From: JBBPZA01 sp963728925
Lineage (GTDB): Bacteria; Actinomycetota; Thermoleophilia; Solirubrobacterales; Solirubrobacteraceae
DNA: 64,000 nt
Assembly: GCA_963728925.1 (NCBI GenBank)
Contig: CAVSMB010000002.1
Span: 124,001-188,000, forward strand
Reading direction: 5' to 3'
Below the pieces are notes generated by a model. It had not been told where the DNA came from. It was given only the letters and a program-made list of their open reading frames with translations, and did no database searches. Both the position numbers and the translations under genes were made by a program. Positions 9,112 to 17,382 of the stretch are shown here, one piece after another (within the stretch, counting starts at the first letter, position 1; each line of letters opens with the position of its first letter).

Positions 9112-10182
9112 ATGGCGACGACGCCCACCATCGACGAGGCGAGGCTCGAGGAGTTCATGGGTCGCTTCGTGCAGGACCTGGGAGCAGGAGCGACCGCGCC
9201 GCTCGTGCTGATCGGCGACAAGCTCGGGCTTTACAAGGCGATGGCCGACGGCCGGCCCGTCACGCCCGCCGAGCTGGCCGAGCGCACCGACTGCCACGAG
9301 CGCTACGTGCGCGAGTGGCTGAGCCAGCAGGCGGCCAGCGGGTACGTCGAGTACGACCCGGCCGAGCGCAGCTTCCGGCTGCCGCCGGAGCACGCGATGG
9401 CGCTTGCCGACGAAGACAGCCCGGTGTTCGTCCCGGGCGCCTTCCAGCTGCTCGCGGCGATCATCAAGGACGAGCCGCACATCACCGAGCGCTTCCGCTC
9501 CGGCGAGGGCTTCGGCTGGCACGACCACGACCACGACCTCTTCGAGGGCACCGAGCGCTTCTTCCGCCCCGGGTACCTCGCCAACCTGGTCGGCGAATGG
9601 CTGCCGTCGCTTGCCGGCGTGGTCGACAAGCTCGAGGCGGGCGCGCACGTCGCCGACATCGGCTGCGGCCACGGCGCCTCGACGATCCTGATGGCGAAGG
9701 CCTACCCGGCCTCCGAGTTCGTGGGCTCCGACTACCACGAGGGCTCGATCGAGGCGGCCCGTCGCGCGGCCGAGCGCGCCGGCGTCGCCGATCGCGTGAC
9801 GTTCGAGGTGACCTCCGCGCAGGCGTTCGACGGCGGCCCGTACGACCTCGTGTGCGTGTTCGACGCGCTGCACGACATGGGCGACCCGGTCGGCGCGGCC
9901 CGCCACGTGCGCTCCCAGCTGGCCGACGACGGCACGTGGATGGTCGTCGAGCCGTTCGCCGGCGACGCCCTCGAGGAGAATCTCAACCCGGTCGGCCGGG
10001 TGTTCTACGCCGCGTCGACCACGGTGTGCACCCCGGCGTCGCTGAGCCAGGACGTCGGGCTGGCGCTCGGGGCCCAGGCCGGCGAGGCGCGGCTCGCCGA
10101 CGTGCTCCGCGAGGGCGGCTTCACGCGGATCCGACGGTCCGCGGAGACGCCGTTCAACCTCGTGCTCGAGGCGCGCCCCTAA
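9112..10182 (+). CDS. Class I SAM-dependent methyltransferase with N-terminal winged-helix domain
   Basis: 356 residues. The N-terminal ~90 residues look like a dimerisation/winged-helix domain of O-methyltransferase type (GLYKAMADGRPVTPAELAER), followed by a Rossmann methyltransferase domain with VADIGCGHGASTILMAK (motif I) and FVGSDYHEGSIEAAR (motif II). The AGGAG at 9101-9105 is 6 nt from the ATG at 9112 but directly abuts the ATG at 9106, so 9112 is the better start. Similar proteins are annotated rRNA/demethylmenaquinone or TPR-type methyltransferases; the substrate cannot be told. The stop overlaps the convergent SRPBCC gene by 4 bp. Confidence 0.88.
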   Translation: MATTPTIDEARLEEFMGRFVQDLGAGATAPLVLIGDKLGLYKAMADGRPVTPAELAERTDCHERYVREWLSQQAASGYVEYDPAERSFRLPPEHAMALADEDSPVFVPGAFQLLAAIIKDEPHITERFRSGEGFGWHDHDHDLFEGTERFFRPGYLANLVGEWLPSLAGVVDKLEAGAHVADIGCGHGASTILMAKAYPASEFVGSDYHEGSIEAARRAAERAGVADRVTFEVTSAQAFDGGPYDLVCVFDALHDMGDPVGAARHVRSQLADDGTWMVVEPFAGDALEENLNPVGRVFYAASTTVCTPASLSQDVGLALGAQAGEARLADVLREGGFTRIRRSAETPFNLVLEARP

Positions 10183-10574
10183 GCAGCCGCCAGCGCGGCC
10201 AGTGAGCGCAGGGACGCGCTCACTGCGCCCCGCTGGGCCTCCAGCCGGCCGGCTTCCTCCTCGGGGATCTCCACGTGCACCGCGATCCGGGTACCCGGAT
10301 CCAGCGCGTCCAGCTGCCATTCGAACACGAGATAGCTGACCAGGCAGGAGATCGTCAGCCGGCGGCCGTCCCCGTCGGCGCGCAGCGTCTGGGGCATGGG
10401 GAAGTCCGGGTAGCCGTCCGGGTAGAGCGTGATGTCGCCCTCCCCTTCGCGGCCGTGCCGCTCAACGGTCTCGATCCCCTCCCACCACTCGGGGATGCGC
10501 GACGGGTCGTAGAGGAGCTTCCACACCTCCTCGACCGGCGCCCTGGTCGTGGTGCTGTCATCGAACGTCGGCAA
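10179..10574 (-). CDS. SRPBCC (polyketide cyclase/START-like) family protein
   Basis: 131 residues from a TTG at 10574, which overlaps the end of the upstream regulator; GGAGG sits 3 nt before it. The N-terminus TRAPVEEVWKLLYDPSRIPEWW is the typical opening strand and helix of SRPBCC proteins, which form a helix-grip pocket for hydrophobic ligands. No catalytic residues are defined for this subgroup. It is the last gene of a two-gene unit with the SARP regulator, and ends tail-to-tail with the methyltransferase. A longer frame runs upstream but would lie inside the regulator and shows no family similarity. Confidence 0.82.
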   Translation of the reverse strand: MPTFDDSTTTRAPVEEVWKLLYDPSRIPEWWEGIETVERHGREGEGDITLYPDGYPDFPMPQTLRADGDGRRLTISCLVSYLVFEWQLDALDPGTRIAVHVEIPEEEAGRLEAQRGAVSASLRSLAALAAA

Positions 10575-13500
10575 GGGCCTCCAATCCGCGCAGCTCGACA
10601 GCCACGCGATCGAGCTCGTGGGACGGGTTGACGATGCCGGTGACGGGCGGGCGCCCGAGGTCGACCAGCGACGCGAGGTGCTCGCGCCTGAACAGGTCCT
10701 CGCCCGCCAGCCGGCGCCAGTGGCGATCGGCCTCGCGCAGGCGCGTGGAAGCCAGCTCCACGTCGCCACGGCTGCGGGCGACGAGGGCCTGGACGAACGT
10801 CATCCTCGCGACCAGCACGGCGGGGCGGTGGGCTGCCCGGATCGGCTCGAGCGCCGCCGAGCGGATTTCGGCCTCGGCCTCGTCGGGGCGCCCGGCTCGC
10901 GCCAGCGCCTCGGCGCGGCGCAGCCGCGCATCGGGCCGCACGATCGGCGGGTCGCCTGCGAGCGCTCGTCCGAGCAGCCGCTGCGCGCGCTCGTGGTCGC
11001 CGGCCAGCGCGGCGAGCAGCCCCGCGTCGTGGTCGGCCAGCGCGGTGATCGCCGGTGAAGCGAGCCGCTCCCCCAGCTCCGCCTGGCGGTTGCTCGCCGC
11101 GCGCGCCTCGTCGTGGCGGCCGAGCAGAGCGAGCACGCTGGCCCGCAGCCCGGCCATCTGGAACGCGATCACGGGGATCGGCGTCGTGATCGCCTCGCCG
11201 CGCTCGGCGTGCTCGAGCGCGCGTTGCAGCGCGCCCGAGGCGACTGCGATGCAGGCCGCGTTCGCCCAGCCGCTGTAGGCGAGGTCTGGCCGGCCCGCCG
11301 CCTCCCCCGCCTCGCCCGATGCGACGAGCGCCGTCTCGGCCTCGTCCAGCCGCCCCTCCGCGATCAGGGCGAAGCTCTCGAGGCTGCGCAGGTGGTGGCG
11401 GCGCAGGGGCGGGTGCTCGAGGTCCAGTCCCAGCGCCTCGAGCTCGGCCAGCGTGCGCGCCGCCGCGGCGACGCCCTCGATCGTCACCTCGCTCCAGCCC
11501 CGAATCAGCAGCAGCTCGACGCGGGTGTCGGGATCGGCGGCGTCGGCGGCGTCGAGCGCGTCGATGCCCAGCTGGGCCGAGCGGCGGGCGCGCCCGGGGT
11601 CGCACAACGTGCCGCGGAACCACCCCGCCGCGCGCCGGTGGGCGGCGGCGCGGTCGCCGGCATCGAGCATCGCGATGGCCCGCTCGAGCTCGGTCAGCGC
11701 GGGCTCGCGGCGCCCGAGGTGGGCGAGCGTGCCGGCCAGCTCGAGCCGGATGCCGGCGTCGGCGGGGCGCAGCTCGGCTGCTTCGGCGAGGTACGCGGTC
11801 GCCTCGGCCAGCGCCGTCGCCCGCACGGCGCCGAGCGCAGCCTCGACAAGGCGCTCCGCGGCGAGGTCGTCGCGCCCGGCCAGGCGCAGGTGGCGCGCGG
11901 CCTCGGCCGGGCTGGCGCCGAGCGCGCGCCCGAGCGTCTCATGATGCATCGCGCGGCGCGGGTCCTGCAAGCCGGCGACGACTGCCTCGCGCAGCAGGTC
12001 GTGCCGGAAGCCGAAGCGCCCGTCCGCGCTGTGGAACAGTCCGCAGTCCATCGCGCCGAGCACGGCCTCGGGGCGTGCCAGGGCCGCCAGCTCGACCCGA
12101 TCCAGCGGCCGCCCGGCGACGGCCGTCAGCTCCGCTGCGTCGCGGGCGGGCTCGTCGAGGCCGGCGATCGCCGCACGCACGGCGCCGCGCAGCGACGCGG
12201 GCGGACCGCGGTCGCCGGCGGCGGCGGCACGAGCGCTCTCCAGCGCCAGAAGGGGGTTGCCGTCGGCTGCGGCGATCACCCGCTCGCGCGCGGTGGCGTC
12301 CAGTGCGCTGACCGCGCCGACCAGCGCCTCGAGATCGACTCGCGTGAGCGGCAGCAGCCCGAGCTCGAGCACCTCAATGCCGCGGCCGCGCGCGGCGTGC
12401 ACAAGAGCGTCGACCTCGCCGCGCGGCGGCGTCGTCCGGCGGGTGAGCAGGATCAGCACTGGCAACCGCTCGATCCGTCGCGCGAGATATGCGGCCAGCT
12501 CGAGCGTGGGCGGGTCGGCGAGGTGGACGTCGTCGAACACCAGCAGGAGCGGGCGGTCGGCTGTCGCATGTTCAGCGAGCTCGACCGCGGCCTCGAACAG
12601 CCGCGCGCGGGCGAGCTCGGGCGGGACGTCGACGGGGGCGGCTCGGGGGCGGCCGAGGCGGCGCGGCAGCGACGGCGACAGCCGTCCCAGCTCCTCCGGC
12701 CACTGGACGTCGGGGGGCGGGGGGTCGAGCCCGCGGGCGAGCCCGGCCAGCAGCTCGATCCACGGTGCGAACGGCGGGGCCCCGCCGAGATCGACCGCGC
12801 TGCAGCGTGCCGCGCGAGCGTTCCCGGCGGCACGCGCGTGCGCGACCAGCTCCGCGGCGAGGCGGGTCTTGCCGATGCCGCCCTCCCCGCTTAGCACGAC
12901 CACGGCGCCGCTCCCGCCGCGCACGCGCTCCCACAGGTCCGCGAGCGCAGCGAGGTCAGCGTCGCGCCCGATGAGCGGCGGGCCGTCGGCGCGCGGCGCG
13001 GCCGCGCCGCCCTCGGAGGGCGGCGCGGGGGCCTCAGCTTCGCGGATCGCCGCGACGAGCGCCCGCGTCTGGGCTGACGGCGCGAGGCCGAGCGCCTCTC
13101 TGAGCCGATTCGACAGGCGGTCGTAGGCGGCCAGCGCGCCGGCGCGGTCGCCGGCGGCGGCCATCCGGCTCATCAGGTCGCGCGCGGCGTCCTCGTCAAG
13201 CGGGTCAAGAGCCAGCCGGCGGCGCGCCCAGGCGACCGCCTCGGCGGGCGTGAGCGCCGCCGCGGCGAGCCGGGTGTAGGCCGCGCCGAGCCGCTCCGCG
13301 AGCTCGTCGCGCGCCTCCAGCACCCAGTCCTCGTCGAGGCCCGCGAGCAGCGGACCACGGTGGAGCTCGACCGCGGCCTCCAGGCGCCCGGCGGCGACGT
13401 GCGCCTCGAACTCCGCGAGGTCGGTGTCGCAGTGCAGCGCGATCCGCTCGCGCCCGGCGTCCAGCGGCTCGTCGGTGCCGAGCGCCCGGCGCAGCTCCCA

Positions 13501-13701
13501 CAGCGCGCTGCGCAGCGAGGCACGGGCGCTGGAGTCCAGAACGTCGGGCCAGAAGCGCGCGGCGACGGCGCCGCGGGCGTGCTCGCCGGAATGCAGCGCG
13601 AGCCAGGCCAGCAGGCTCCAGGCGCGGCGACTCGCGGGTGGCGCGACGGGGCGGCCGTCCACGTCGACCTCAAACGCCCCGAGCAGCTGCACGCGCAGCA
13701 T
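10558..13701 (-). CDS. AfsR/SARP-type transcriptional regulator with AAA ATPase and TPR domains
   Basis: 1047 residues. Order: N-terminal winged-helix DNA-binding domain (about 1-90, MLRVQLLGAFEVDVDGRP), bacterial transcriptional activation (BTAD) domain (about 95-220), a NACHT/NB-ARC-like ATPase (about 240-520) with Walker A GEGGIGKT at 272-279 and Walker B LLLVFDD at 385-391, then a long alpha-helical TPR-like tail. Such regulators couple ATP binding and a sensed ligand or partner to activation of secondary-metabolism or stress genes. The SRPBCC gene is translationally coupled downstream. No biosynthetic cluster is visible nearby, so the target is unknown. A TAGGCT box lies 6 nt upstream of the ATG, fitting a leaderless mRNA. 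Confidence 0.92.
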   Translation of the reverse strand: MLRVQLLGAFEVDVDGRPVAPPASRRAWSLLAWLALHSGEHARGAVAARFWPDVLDSSARASLRSALWELRRALGTDEPLDAGRERIALHCDTDLAEFEAHVAAGRLEAAVELHRGPLLAGLDEDWVLEARDELAERLGAAYTRLAAAALTPAEAVAWARRRLALDPLDEDAARDLMSRMAAAGDRAGALAAYDRLSNRLREALGLAPSAQTRALVAAIREAEAPAPPSEGGAAAPRADGPPLIGRDADLAALADLWERVRGGSGAVVVLSGEGGIGKTRLAAELVAHARAAGNARAARCSAVDLGGAPPFAPWIELLAGLARGLDPPPPDVQWPEELGRLSPSLPRRLGRPRAAPVDVPPELARARLFEAAVELAEHATADRPLLLVFDDVHLADPPTLELAAYLARRIERLPVLILLTRRTTPPRGEVDALVHAARGRGIEVLELGLLPLTRVDLEALVGAVSALDATARERVIAAADGNPLLALESARAAAAGDRGPPASLRGAVRAAIAGLDEPARDAAELTAVAGRPLDRVELAALARPEAVLGAMDCGLFHSADGRFGFRHDLLREAVVAGLQDPRRAMHHETLGRALGASPAEAARHLRLAGRDDLAAERLVEAALGAVRATALAEATAYLAEAAELRPADAGIRLELAGTLAHLGRREPALTELERAIAMLDAGDRAAAHRRAAGWFRGTLCDPGRARRSAQLGIDALDAADAADPDTRVELLLIRGWSEVTIEGVAAAARTLAELEALGLDLEHPPLRRHHLRSLESFALIAEGRLDEAETALVASGEAGEAAGRPDLAYSGWANAACIAVASGALQRALEHAERGEAITTPIPVIAFQMAGLRASVLALLGRHDEARAASNRQAELGERLASPAITALADHDAGLLAALAGDHERAQRLLGRALAGDPPIVRPDARLRRAEALARAGRPDEAEAEIRSAALEPIRAAHRPAVLVARMTFVQALVARSRGDVELASTRLREADRHWRRLAGEDLFRREHLASLVDLGRPPVTGIVNPSHELDRVAVELRGLEALADVR

Positions 13702-13707
13702 GGGGAA

Positions 13708-13713
13708 AGCCTA
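13708..13713 (-). promoter_or_regulatory. TAGGCT -10-like box of the SARP regulator (leaderless type)
   Basis: Minus-strand TAGGCT ends 6 nt before the ATG at 13701, with no SD in between (gap TTCCCC). This spacing would start the transcript at or next to the start codon. It overlaps the stop codon of the hydrolase remnant. Confidence 0.5.
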
Positions 13714-13908
13714 ACCGCCGACCCGACCCCTGCTCCGGAGGAAGGCGCGGATCTCTGCGTTGAGTCGTTCGCACGCCTCCAGATTGATCAGGTGACCGAT
13801 GCCCAGCGCGTCCACGAATCCGGCGAGGCAGTCGGCGTACTCCGGCAGCCTGAATCCATCGGGCGGATCCGATGAGAGACCCACGCCGGGCGCGTCCCAG
13901 CAGCGGCT
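13711..13908 (-). pseudogene. Remnant of an alpha/beta hydrolase with an internal deletion
   Basis: Reading the minus strand gives WDAPGVGLSSDPPDGF, then RLPEYADCLAGFVDALGIGH, then LINLEACERLNAEIRAFL before a TAG at 13711. The first two pieces match the region just before the nucleophile elbow of alpha/beta hydrolases; the last matches the very C-terminus after the catalytic histidine (G-GH-NLE-P--FN). The whole middle, including the GxSxG serine and the acid, is missing, and no start precedes the fragment. The join falls at a repeated G-x-GH motif, as expected for a deletion between short repeats. No coding gene would be called here by length. Confidence 0.72.
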
Positions 13909-14263
13909 AGTACTCCACGCGGAAGTTGCCGATCAGGGTGATGGCGTTGCCGTCGGGGTCGGTGATCGCCGAGAGCTCGACCCCTTTGTTGACGGGCTGG
14001 ATCTCGCCGGTCGCCACGCCCCGCGTCGCGAGCTCGTCCCGGGTGGCCGCCAGGTCGTCGACGGCGAAGTTCAGCAGCCCGGACCCCGCCCGGTCACCGT
14101 CGACGGTGACCTGCACCCAGCCGCCGGTGGTCACCTGCCACTCCACCAGGCTCGACATCGGCCGGTTGTCGGCGGGTCGCCCGAAGAGCGCCTCGTACCA
14201 CGCGTCGGCCCGCTCGAGATCGGCGACCGGCACCACGGCCAGGACGTGTTCGATGGCCATCAT
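13907..14263 (-). CDS. VOC superfamily (glyoxalase/bleomycin-resistance-like) protein
   Basis: 118 residues from the ATG at 14263, preceded by AGAGGTGAG at good spacing; an ATG in the same frame at 14329 lacks an SD. The paired beta-alpha-beta-beta-beta modules are visible: HVLAVVPVADLERADAWYEALFG opens module 1, and the second module has DPDGNAITLIGNF near the end. Metal-ligand-like positions are H5 and a late acidic residue but cannot be assigned firmly. The likely role is binding or converting a small lipophilic molecule. The stop is adjacent to the hydrolase remnant. Confidence 0.85.
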   Translation of the reverse strand: MMAIEHVLAVVPVADLERADAWYEALFGRPADNRPMSSLVEWQVTTGGWVQVTVDGDRAGSGLLNFAVDDLAATRDELATRGVATGEIQPVNKGVELSAITDPDGNAITLIGNFRVEY

Positions 14264-14353
14264 TCTCACCTCTTGTGCTCGTTTGACGGATGCGTCGGGA
14301 GTGAGACTCACCGCCCGCACAAGACTCATCGCTCCCAGCCCTGCTTCGGTGAG

Positions 14354-14776
14354 CTAGAAATCCTCCGGAAGAACGAGGTCGGCGTGGAGGGCCGCCGCGA
14401 AGCGCTCGATCTCGTCCTGCATGTTCGCGTGGGCGAGCTGGCGCAGGTCGCGCACGAGGGTGTGGGTCCCGCGGTCGAGGACCTCGTCGAACTCCTCGAC
14501 GACGTCGTGGTCCCACTCGCCCGAGTCCGTCCACTCGCACTCGGGGCAGCGCAGCTCGATCCACCAGTGGCGAGGGCCCGCCTCCTCCCAGTCGAGCGGG
14601 TGCACGAGGGCGGAGGCGCAGGACGGGCAGAGGTGAAGGTCGGCGCCCTCGGGTCTGGGGGCCGGCTCACGCGGCGCGGAGACGGGCCGGTCCGCGAGGT
14701 AGAGGACCTCGATGGTCCTGCCGCTGGGCAGGACCACCTTTCGGACCTCGTGCTGATGCTCTGAGCTCGGGTTCAT
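14354..14776 (-). CDS. Conserved actinobacterial protein with a zinc-ribbon-like CPSC/CPEC pair
   Basis: 140 residues from the ATG at 14776, with CAGGAGG 3 nt upstream (an in-frame GTG at 14794 is less likely). Two CxxC pairs, CPSC (about 50-53) and CPEC (about 77-80), would bind one structural zinc. The segment WEEAGPRHWWIELRCPECEW and the acidic C-terminus (EIERFAAALHADLVLPEDF) belong to a widespread actinobacterial family of unknown function; I recall the pattern but not a named role. No signal peptide or membrane helix. It is read divergently from tatA. Confidence 0.82.
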   Translation of the reverse strand: MNPSSEHQHEVRKVVLPSGRTIEVLYLADRPVSAPREPAPRPEGADLHLCPSCASALVHPLDWEEAGPRHWWIELRCPECEWTDSGEWDHDVVEEFDEVLDRGTHTLVRDLRQLAHANMQDEIERFAAALHADLVLPEDF

Positions 14777-14817
14777 CGGCCTCCTGGCGAGCACTATCGA
14801 CCATCGCGCGCCAGAAC

Positions 14818-14858
14818 TTGACCCGATCCTGGGGGTTGGACGTAGAACCCAGGGTCAA
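14818..14858. promoter_or_regulatory. Long imperfect inverted repeat between the zinc-ribbon gene and tatA
   Basis: TTGAC (14818) pairs with GTCAA (14854-14858), and CCTGGG..TT pairs with AA..CCCAGG inside it, around a GGACGTAG loop. The arms total about 13 bp with two bulges. It lies between divergent genes, 80 bp before tatA, so an operator or divergent promoter element is more likely than a terminator. Confidence 0.4.
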
Positions 14859-14905
14859 ACCCAGGGGTGTCGTCGCTGATGCGGGCGCGAGCACCGCCAG
14901 GCGGT

Positions 14906-14911
14906 AGGCTT
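14906..14911 (+). promoter_or_regulatory. TAGGCT -10-like box upstream of tatA
   Basis: TAGGCT lies 26 nt before the tatA ATG; the transcript would carry a short leader that includes the SD GGAGGAAA just before the ATG at 14938. Confidence 0.4.
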
Positions 14912-14937
14912 TTCGCGACCACCGATCGGAGGAAACC

Positions 14938-15303
14938 ATGCCCTTCACGAGCGGCATCGGCGTCACCGAGCTGATCATCGTCCTCGTCATCGTCCTCATC
15001 ATCTTCGGCCCGAAGCGGCTGCCGTCGATGGGCAGGTCGCTGGGGTCGGGCATGCGCGAGTTCAAGGACTCCATCAGCGGGAAGCACCAGGACGAGGACG
15101 ACGACCGGCCGGAGATCGCGGAGGCGAAGGCGGACGCGGTCGAGTCGAAGGGTGAGAGCGACCCGGCCAAGGCGAAGGTCGAGGCTGAGCGGCTGCGAGC
15201 CGAGGCGGACGCCCTCGAGCCCGACGGGCGGCGCCAGGCAGCGGGGGCGGAGGTCCCCGAGCCCGACGCACAGCGCCCGCGAGCCGAGCAAGGCACGTCC
15301 TAG
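14938..15303 (+). CDS. tatA: Sec-independent (twin-arginine) translocase subunit TatA
   Basis: 121 residues. TatA forms the pore-like assemblies of the Tat system that exports folded proteins such as the Rieske subunit encoded by qcrA. A single N-terminal membrane helix (about 8-23, LIIVLVIVLIIFGPKRLP) is followed by the FGPKRLP hinge and an amphipathic helix (about 25-45). The C-terminal tail is long, charged and Glu/Ala-rich (about 50-121). A clear SD (GGAGGAAA) precedes the ATG. tatC starts 33 bp downstream, making a tatAC operon; no tatB is seen, as in many Gram-positives. Confidence 0.94.
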   Translation: MPFTSGIGVTELIIVLVIVLIIFGPKRLPSMGRSLGSGMREFKDSISGKHQDEDDDRPEIAEAKADAVESKGESDPAKAKVEAERLRAEADALEPDGRRQAAGAEVPEPDAQRPRAEQGTS

Positions 15304-15336
15304 CCCACCCGGGTCACGCGGACCGAGCGACGTTCC

Positions 15337-16344
15337 ATGGCGGTTGCCTCAAGGCTCCGGCCCGTAGGGCACGATGACAGGCTCAGCCTCATCGACCATC
15401 TCGACGAGCTGCGTTCGCGGCTGGTCGTCTGCGCGCTGACCCTCGCGGTCGCCTTCGGGATCTGCGTCTGGCAGCAGGACACGCTGCTCCACATCCTCAA
15501 CCGGCCGCTGGAGAACACGACCACAGCCGCCGGCAAAGGCCCGCTCGAGCGAAACGCGGTCTTCCAGACCAAGCTGCGCGCGGGGCTCGAGCAGACGAGC
15601 AGGTCCCTGCAGCGACTGTCGCGCTCGGAGACAGTGGGAACGGCGGCCGACCGCGCCTCGCTCGCGCTCTCGGCCCAGCAGCTGCGCAGCGCGGTGTCGG
15701 CGATCCCGACCAAGCCGCCCGAGCGAAAGCCGGTGACCATCGGGGTGAGCGAGCCGTTCACGGCGTCGCTGACCATCGCCTTCGCGGCCAGCGTGCCGCT
15801 GGCCCTGCCGGTGATCCTCTTCCAGCTCTACGCGTTCGTCCTGCCGGCCTTCACCAAGCGGGAGCGAGGGGTCGCGCTGCCCCTGATGACGATGATCCCC
15901 TTCCTCTTCATCGCGGGCGCGGTGTTCGCGTACTTCGCCGTCTTGCCACCGGCGATCAGGTTCCTCCAGAACTACAACAGCTCGTCGTTCGACATCTTCG
16001 TCCAGGCCAAGGACCTGTACCACTTCGAGATCCTCACCATGCTCTCTCTGGGCGTGCTCTTCCAGCTTCCCGTGGGGATCCTCGCGCTGACGCGGCTCGG
16101 GGTGATCTCACCACGCCAGCTGCGCAAGAACCGCCGCTACGCGATCGTCGTCATCGCCGTCATCGCGATGCTGCTGCCCGGCACCGACCCGGTGACGATG
16201 CTCATCGCCATGCTCCCGCTGCTCGTCCTCTACGAGGGGAGCGTGCTGCTCGCCTCGTGGGTCGACCGCCGCGCCAAGCGACGTGCCGCCGACGAGGAGA
16301 TCGACCTCGACGAGGAGGGCGACCTGGAAGCGGAGCCCGGCTGA
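15337..16344 (+). CDS. tatC: Sec-independent protein translocase TatC
   Basis: 335 residues; TatC recognises twin-arginine signals. The N-terminal LIDHLDELRSRL (18-29) is the family hallmark and six membrane helices can be traced. E. coli TatC is about 258 residues; here the extra length lies mainly in the first extracytoplasmic loop (about 55-135, with a Gln/Ser/Arg-rich helical stretch) and an acidic C-terminal tail (EEIDLDEEGDLEAEPG). The SEPFTASL element after the loop is intact. No strong SD; the start is 33 bp after tatA. Function is secure; the role of the loop is unknown. Confidence 0.94.
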   Translation: MAVASRLRPVGHDDRLSLIDHLDELRSRLVVCALTLAVAFGICVWQQDTLLHILNRPLENTTTAAGKGPLERNAVFQTKLRAGLEQTSRSLQRLSRSETVGTAADRASLALSAQQLRSAVSAIPTKPPERKPVTIGVSEPFTASLTIAFAASVPLALPVILFQLYAFVLPAFTKRERGVALPLMTMIPFLFIAGAVFAYFAVLPPAIRFLQNYNSSSFDIFVQAKDLYHFEILTMLSLGVLFQLPVGILALTRLGVISPRQLRKNRRYAIVVIAVIAMLLPGTDPVTMLIAMLPLLVLYEGSVLLASWVDRRAKRRAADEEIDLDEEGDLEAEPG

Positions 16345-16373
16345 GCCGCGCGCGGGCCGGGCGGCCCACCATC

Positions 16374-16379
16374 TAGCAT
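16374..16379 (+). promoter_or_regulatory. TAGCAT -10-like box (leaderless type)
   Basis: TAGCAT ends 8 nt before the GTG at 16388, and no SD is present in the gap. Spacing fits transcription starting at the start codon. Confidence 0.5.
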
Positions 16380-16387
16380 CCCGGCCC

Positions 16388-17113
16388 GTGCTTTTCGATC
16401 TGCGCAGTCCCGCCCGCCGGCGGGCGATCAAGGTCATCTACACGATGCTGGCGGTCCTCATGGCCGTCGGCCTCGTCGGCTTCGGAATCGGCGGCGCCAC
16501 CTCGGGCGGGCTCTTCGACGTCTCCAACGGCTGCGGCGGCAGCGACACCAAGAGCGCCTTCGAGCAGGACGTCAAGAACGCCGAGAAGCGGGTCAAGGCG
16601 ACGCCGTCGAACCCCCAGGCCTGGGCGCAGCTCGCGCGCGTCCGCTACCAGGACGCCGCGGCCGGCAGCGACCAGACCACGGGCCAGTTCAGCGCCGACG
16701 GCCGTAAGAAGCTCGCCGGCGTCGAGCAGGCATGGAACCGCTACCTCGCGCTCCAGACCGAGAAGCGCGACCCCAACCTCGCGGCGCTGATGGTCCAGGC
16801 CTTCGTGCAGCAGAACAAGGCCGCCGACGCCGTGAAGGCGCAGCAGATCGTCACCGACGCCAAGCCGAGCGCCGACGGCTTCTACCAGCTCGCCGTCTAC
16901 GCCTACGCGGCGGGCGACACCCGTACGGCCGAGCTCGCCTCCCAGCGCTCACTCGACCTCACGCCGAAGGACCTGCGTCCCTCGGTCAAGGAGCGCCTCG
17001 ACGCGGCGAAGCAGCAGTCCAAGGGCGCGACGGGCGGCGGGAGCAACGGCACCACCGGTGGTGCCACCGGGGGTGGCGCGACCACCACCGGCGGCGCCTC
17101 GAAGAGCGGCTGA
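16388..17113 (+). CDS. Membrane-anchored TPR-like protein
   Basis: 241 residues from a GTG at 16388. One membrane helix (about 15-36, IYTMLAVLMAVGLVGFGIGG) is followed by an extracytoplasmic, helical domain with weak tetratricopeptide repeats: ATPSNPQAWAQLARVRYQDA (about 75-94), a middle pair, and SADGFYQLAVYAYAAGDTRTA (about 160-180). The tail is Gly/Thr-rich low complexity. TPR domains hold protein partners together; the partner is unknown. It follows tatC but has its own TAGCAT box. The frame continues upstream into tatC without a better start. Confidence 0.82.
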   Translation: MLFDLRSPARRRAIKVIYTMLAVLMAVGLVGFGIGGATSGGLFDVSNGCGGSDTKSAFEQDVKNAEKRVKATPSNPQAWAQLARVRYQDAAAGSDQTTGQFSADGRKKLAGVEQAWNRYLALQTEKRDPNLAALMVQAFVQQNKAADAVKAQQIVTDAKPSADGFYQLAVYAYAAGDTRTAELASQRSLDLTPKDLRPSVKERLDAAKQQSKGATGGGSNGTTGGATGGGATTTGGASKSG

Positions 17114-17166
17114 TCCGACGGCCGCCCAGCCCTCCGCGGGGGCCTCCTCGCGCGGCACGCGGGCGG

Positions 17167-17172
17167 CTACCA
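17167..17172 (+). promoter_or_regulatory. TACCAT -10-like box of tRNA-Lys
   Basis: TACCAT lies 15 nt upstream of the first tRNA base, so a transcript would begin about 8 nt before the mature 5' end. No convincing -35 element is seen. Confidence 0.4.
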
Positions 17173-17187
17173 TGGGCGCTCGCTCCC

Positions 17188-17260
<73 letters not shown>

Positions 17261-17293
17261 TCGAGAGGCATCGTTCTCCGCCGGAGCGGGTGG

Positions 17294-17349
17294 CGTCGCC
17301 GGCGGAAAACGGCGGCGACGAGGGAGGGGAGCGCTGCTCCCTATTCCCT
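17294..17349 (+). terminator. Hairpins after tRNA-Lys, possible terminator
   Basis: Two inverted repeats follow the tRNA: TCGCCG/CGGCGA around GCGGAAAACGG (about 17295-17318), and the perfect GGGAGC-GCT-GCTCCC (17327-17341) followed by TATTCCCTT, a weak T-containing tail. They could end the tRNA transcript. Confidence 0.4.
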
Positions 17350-17382
17350 TCGTCGCTGCAGTTCGCGAAGCGCCAGCCGCGC

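Noticed and set aside
11113..12894. 593-codon plus-strand frame inside the SARP regulator
   Set aside because: The minus-strand regulator has clear BTAD, Walker A/B and TPR regions; the plus frame has no family similarity.
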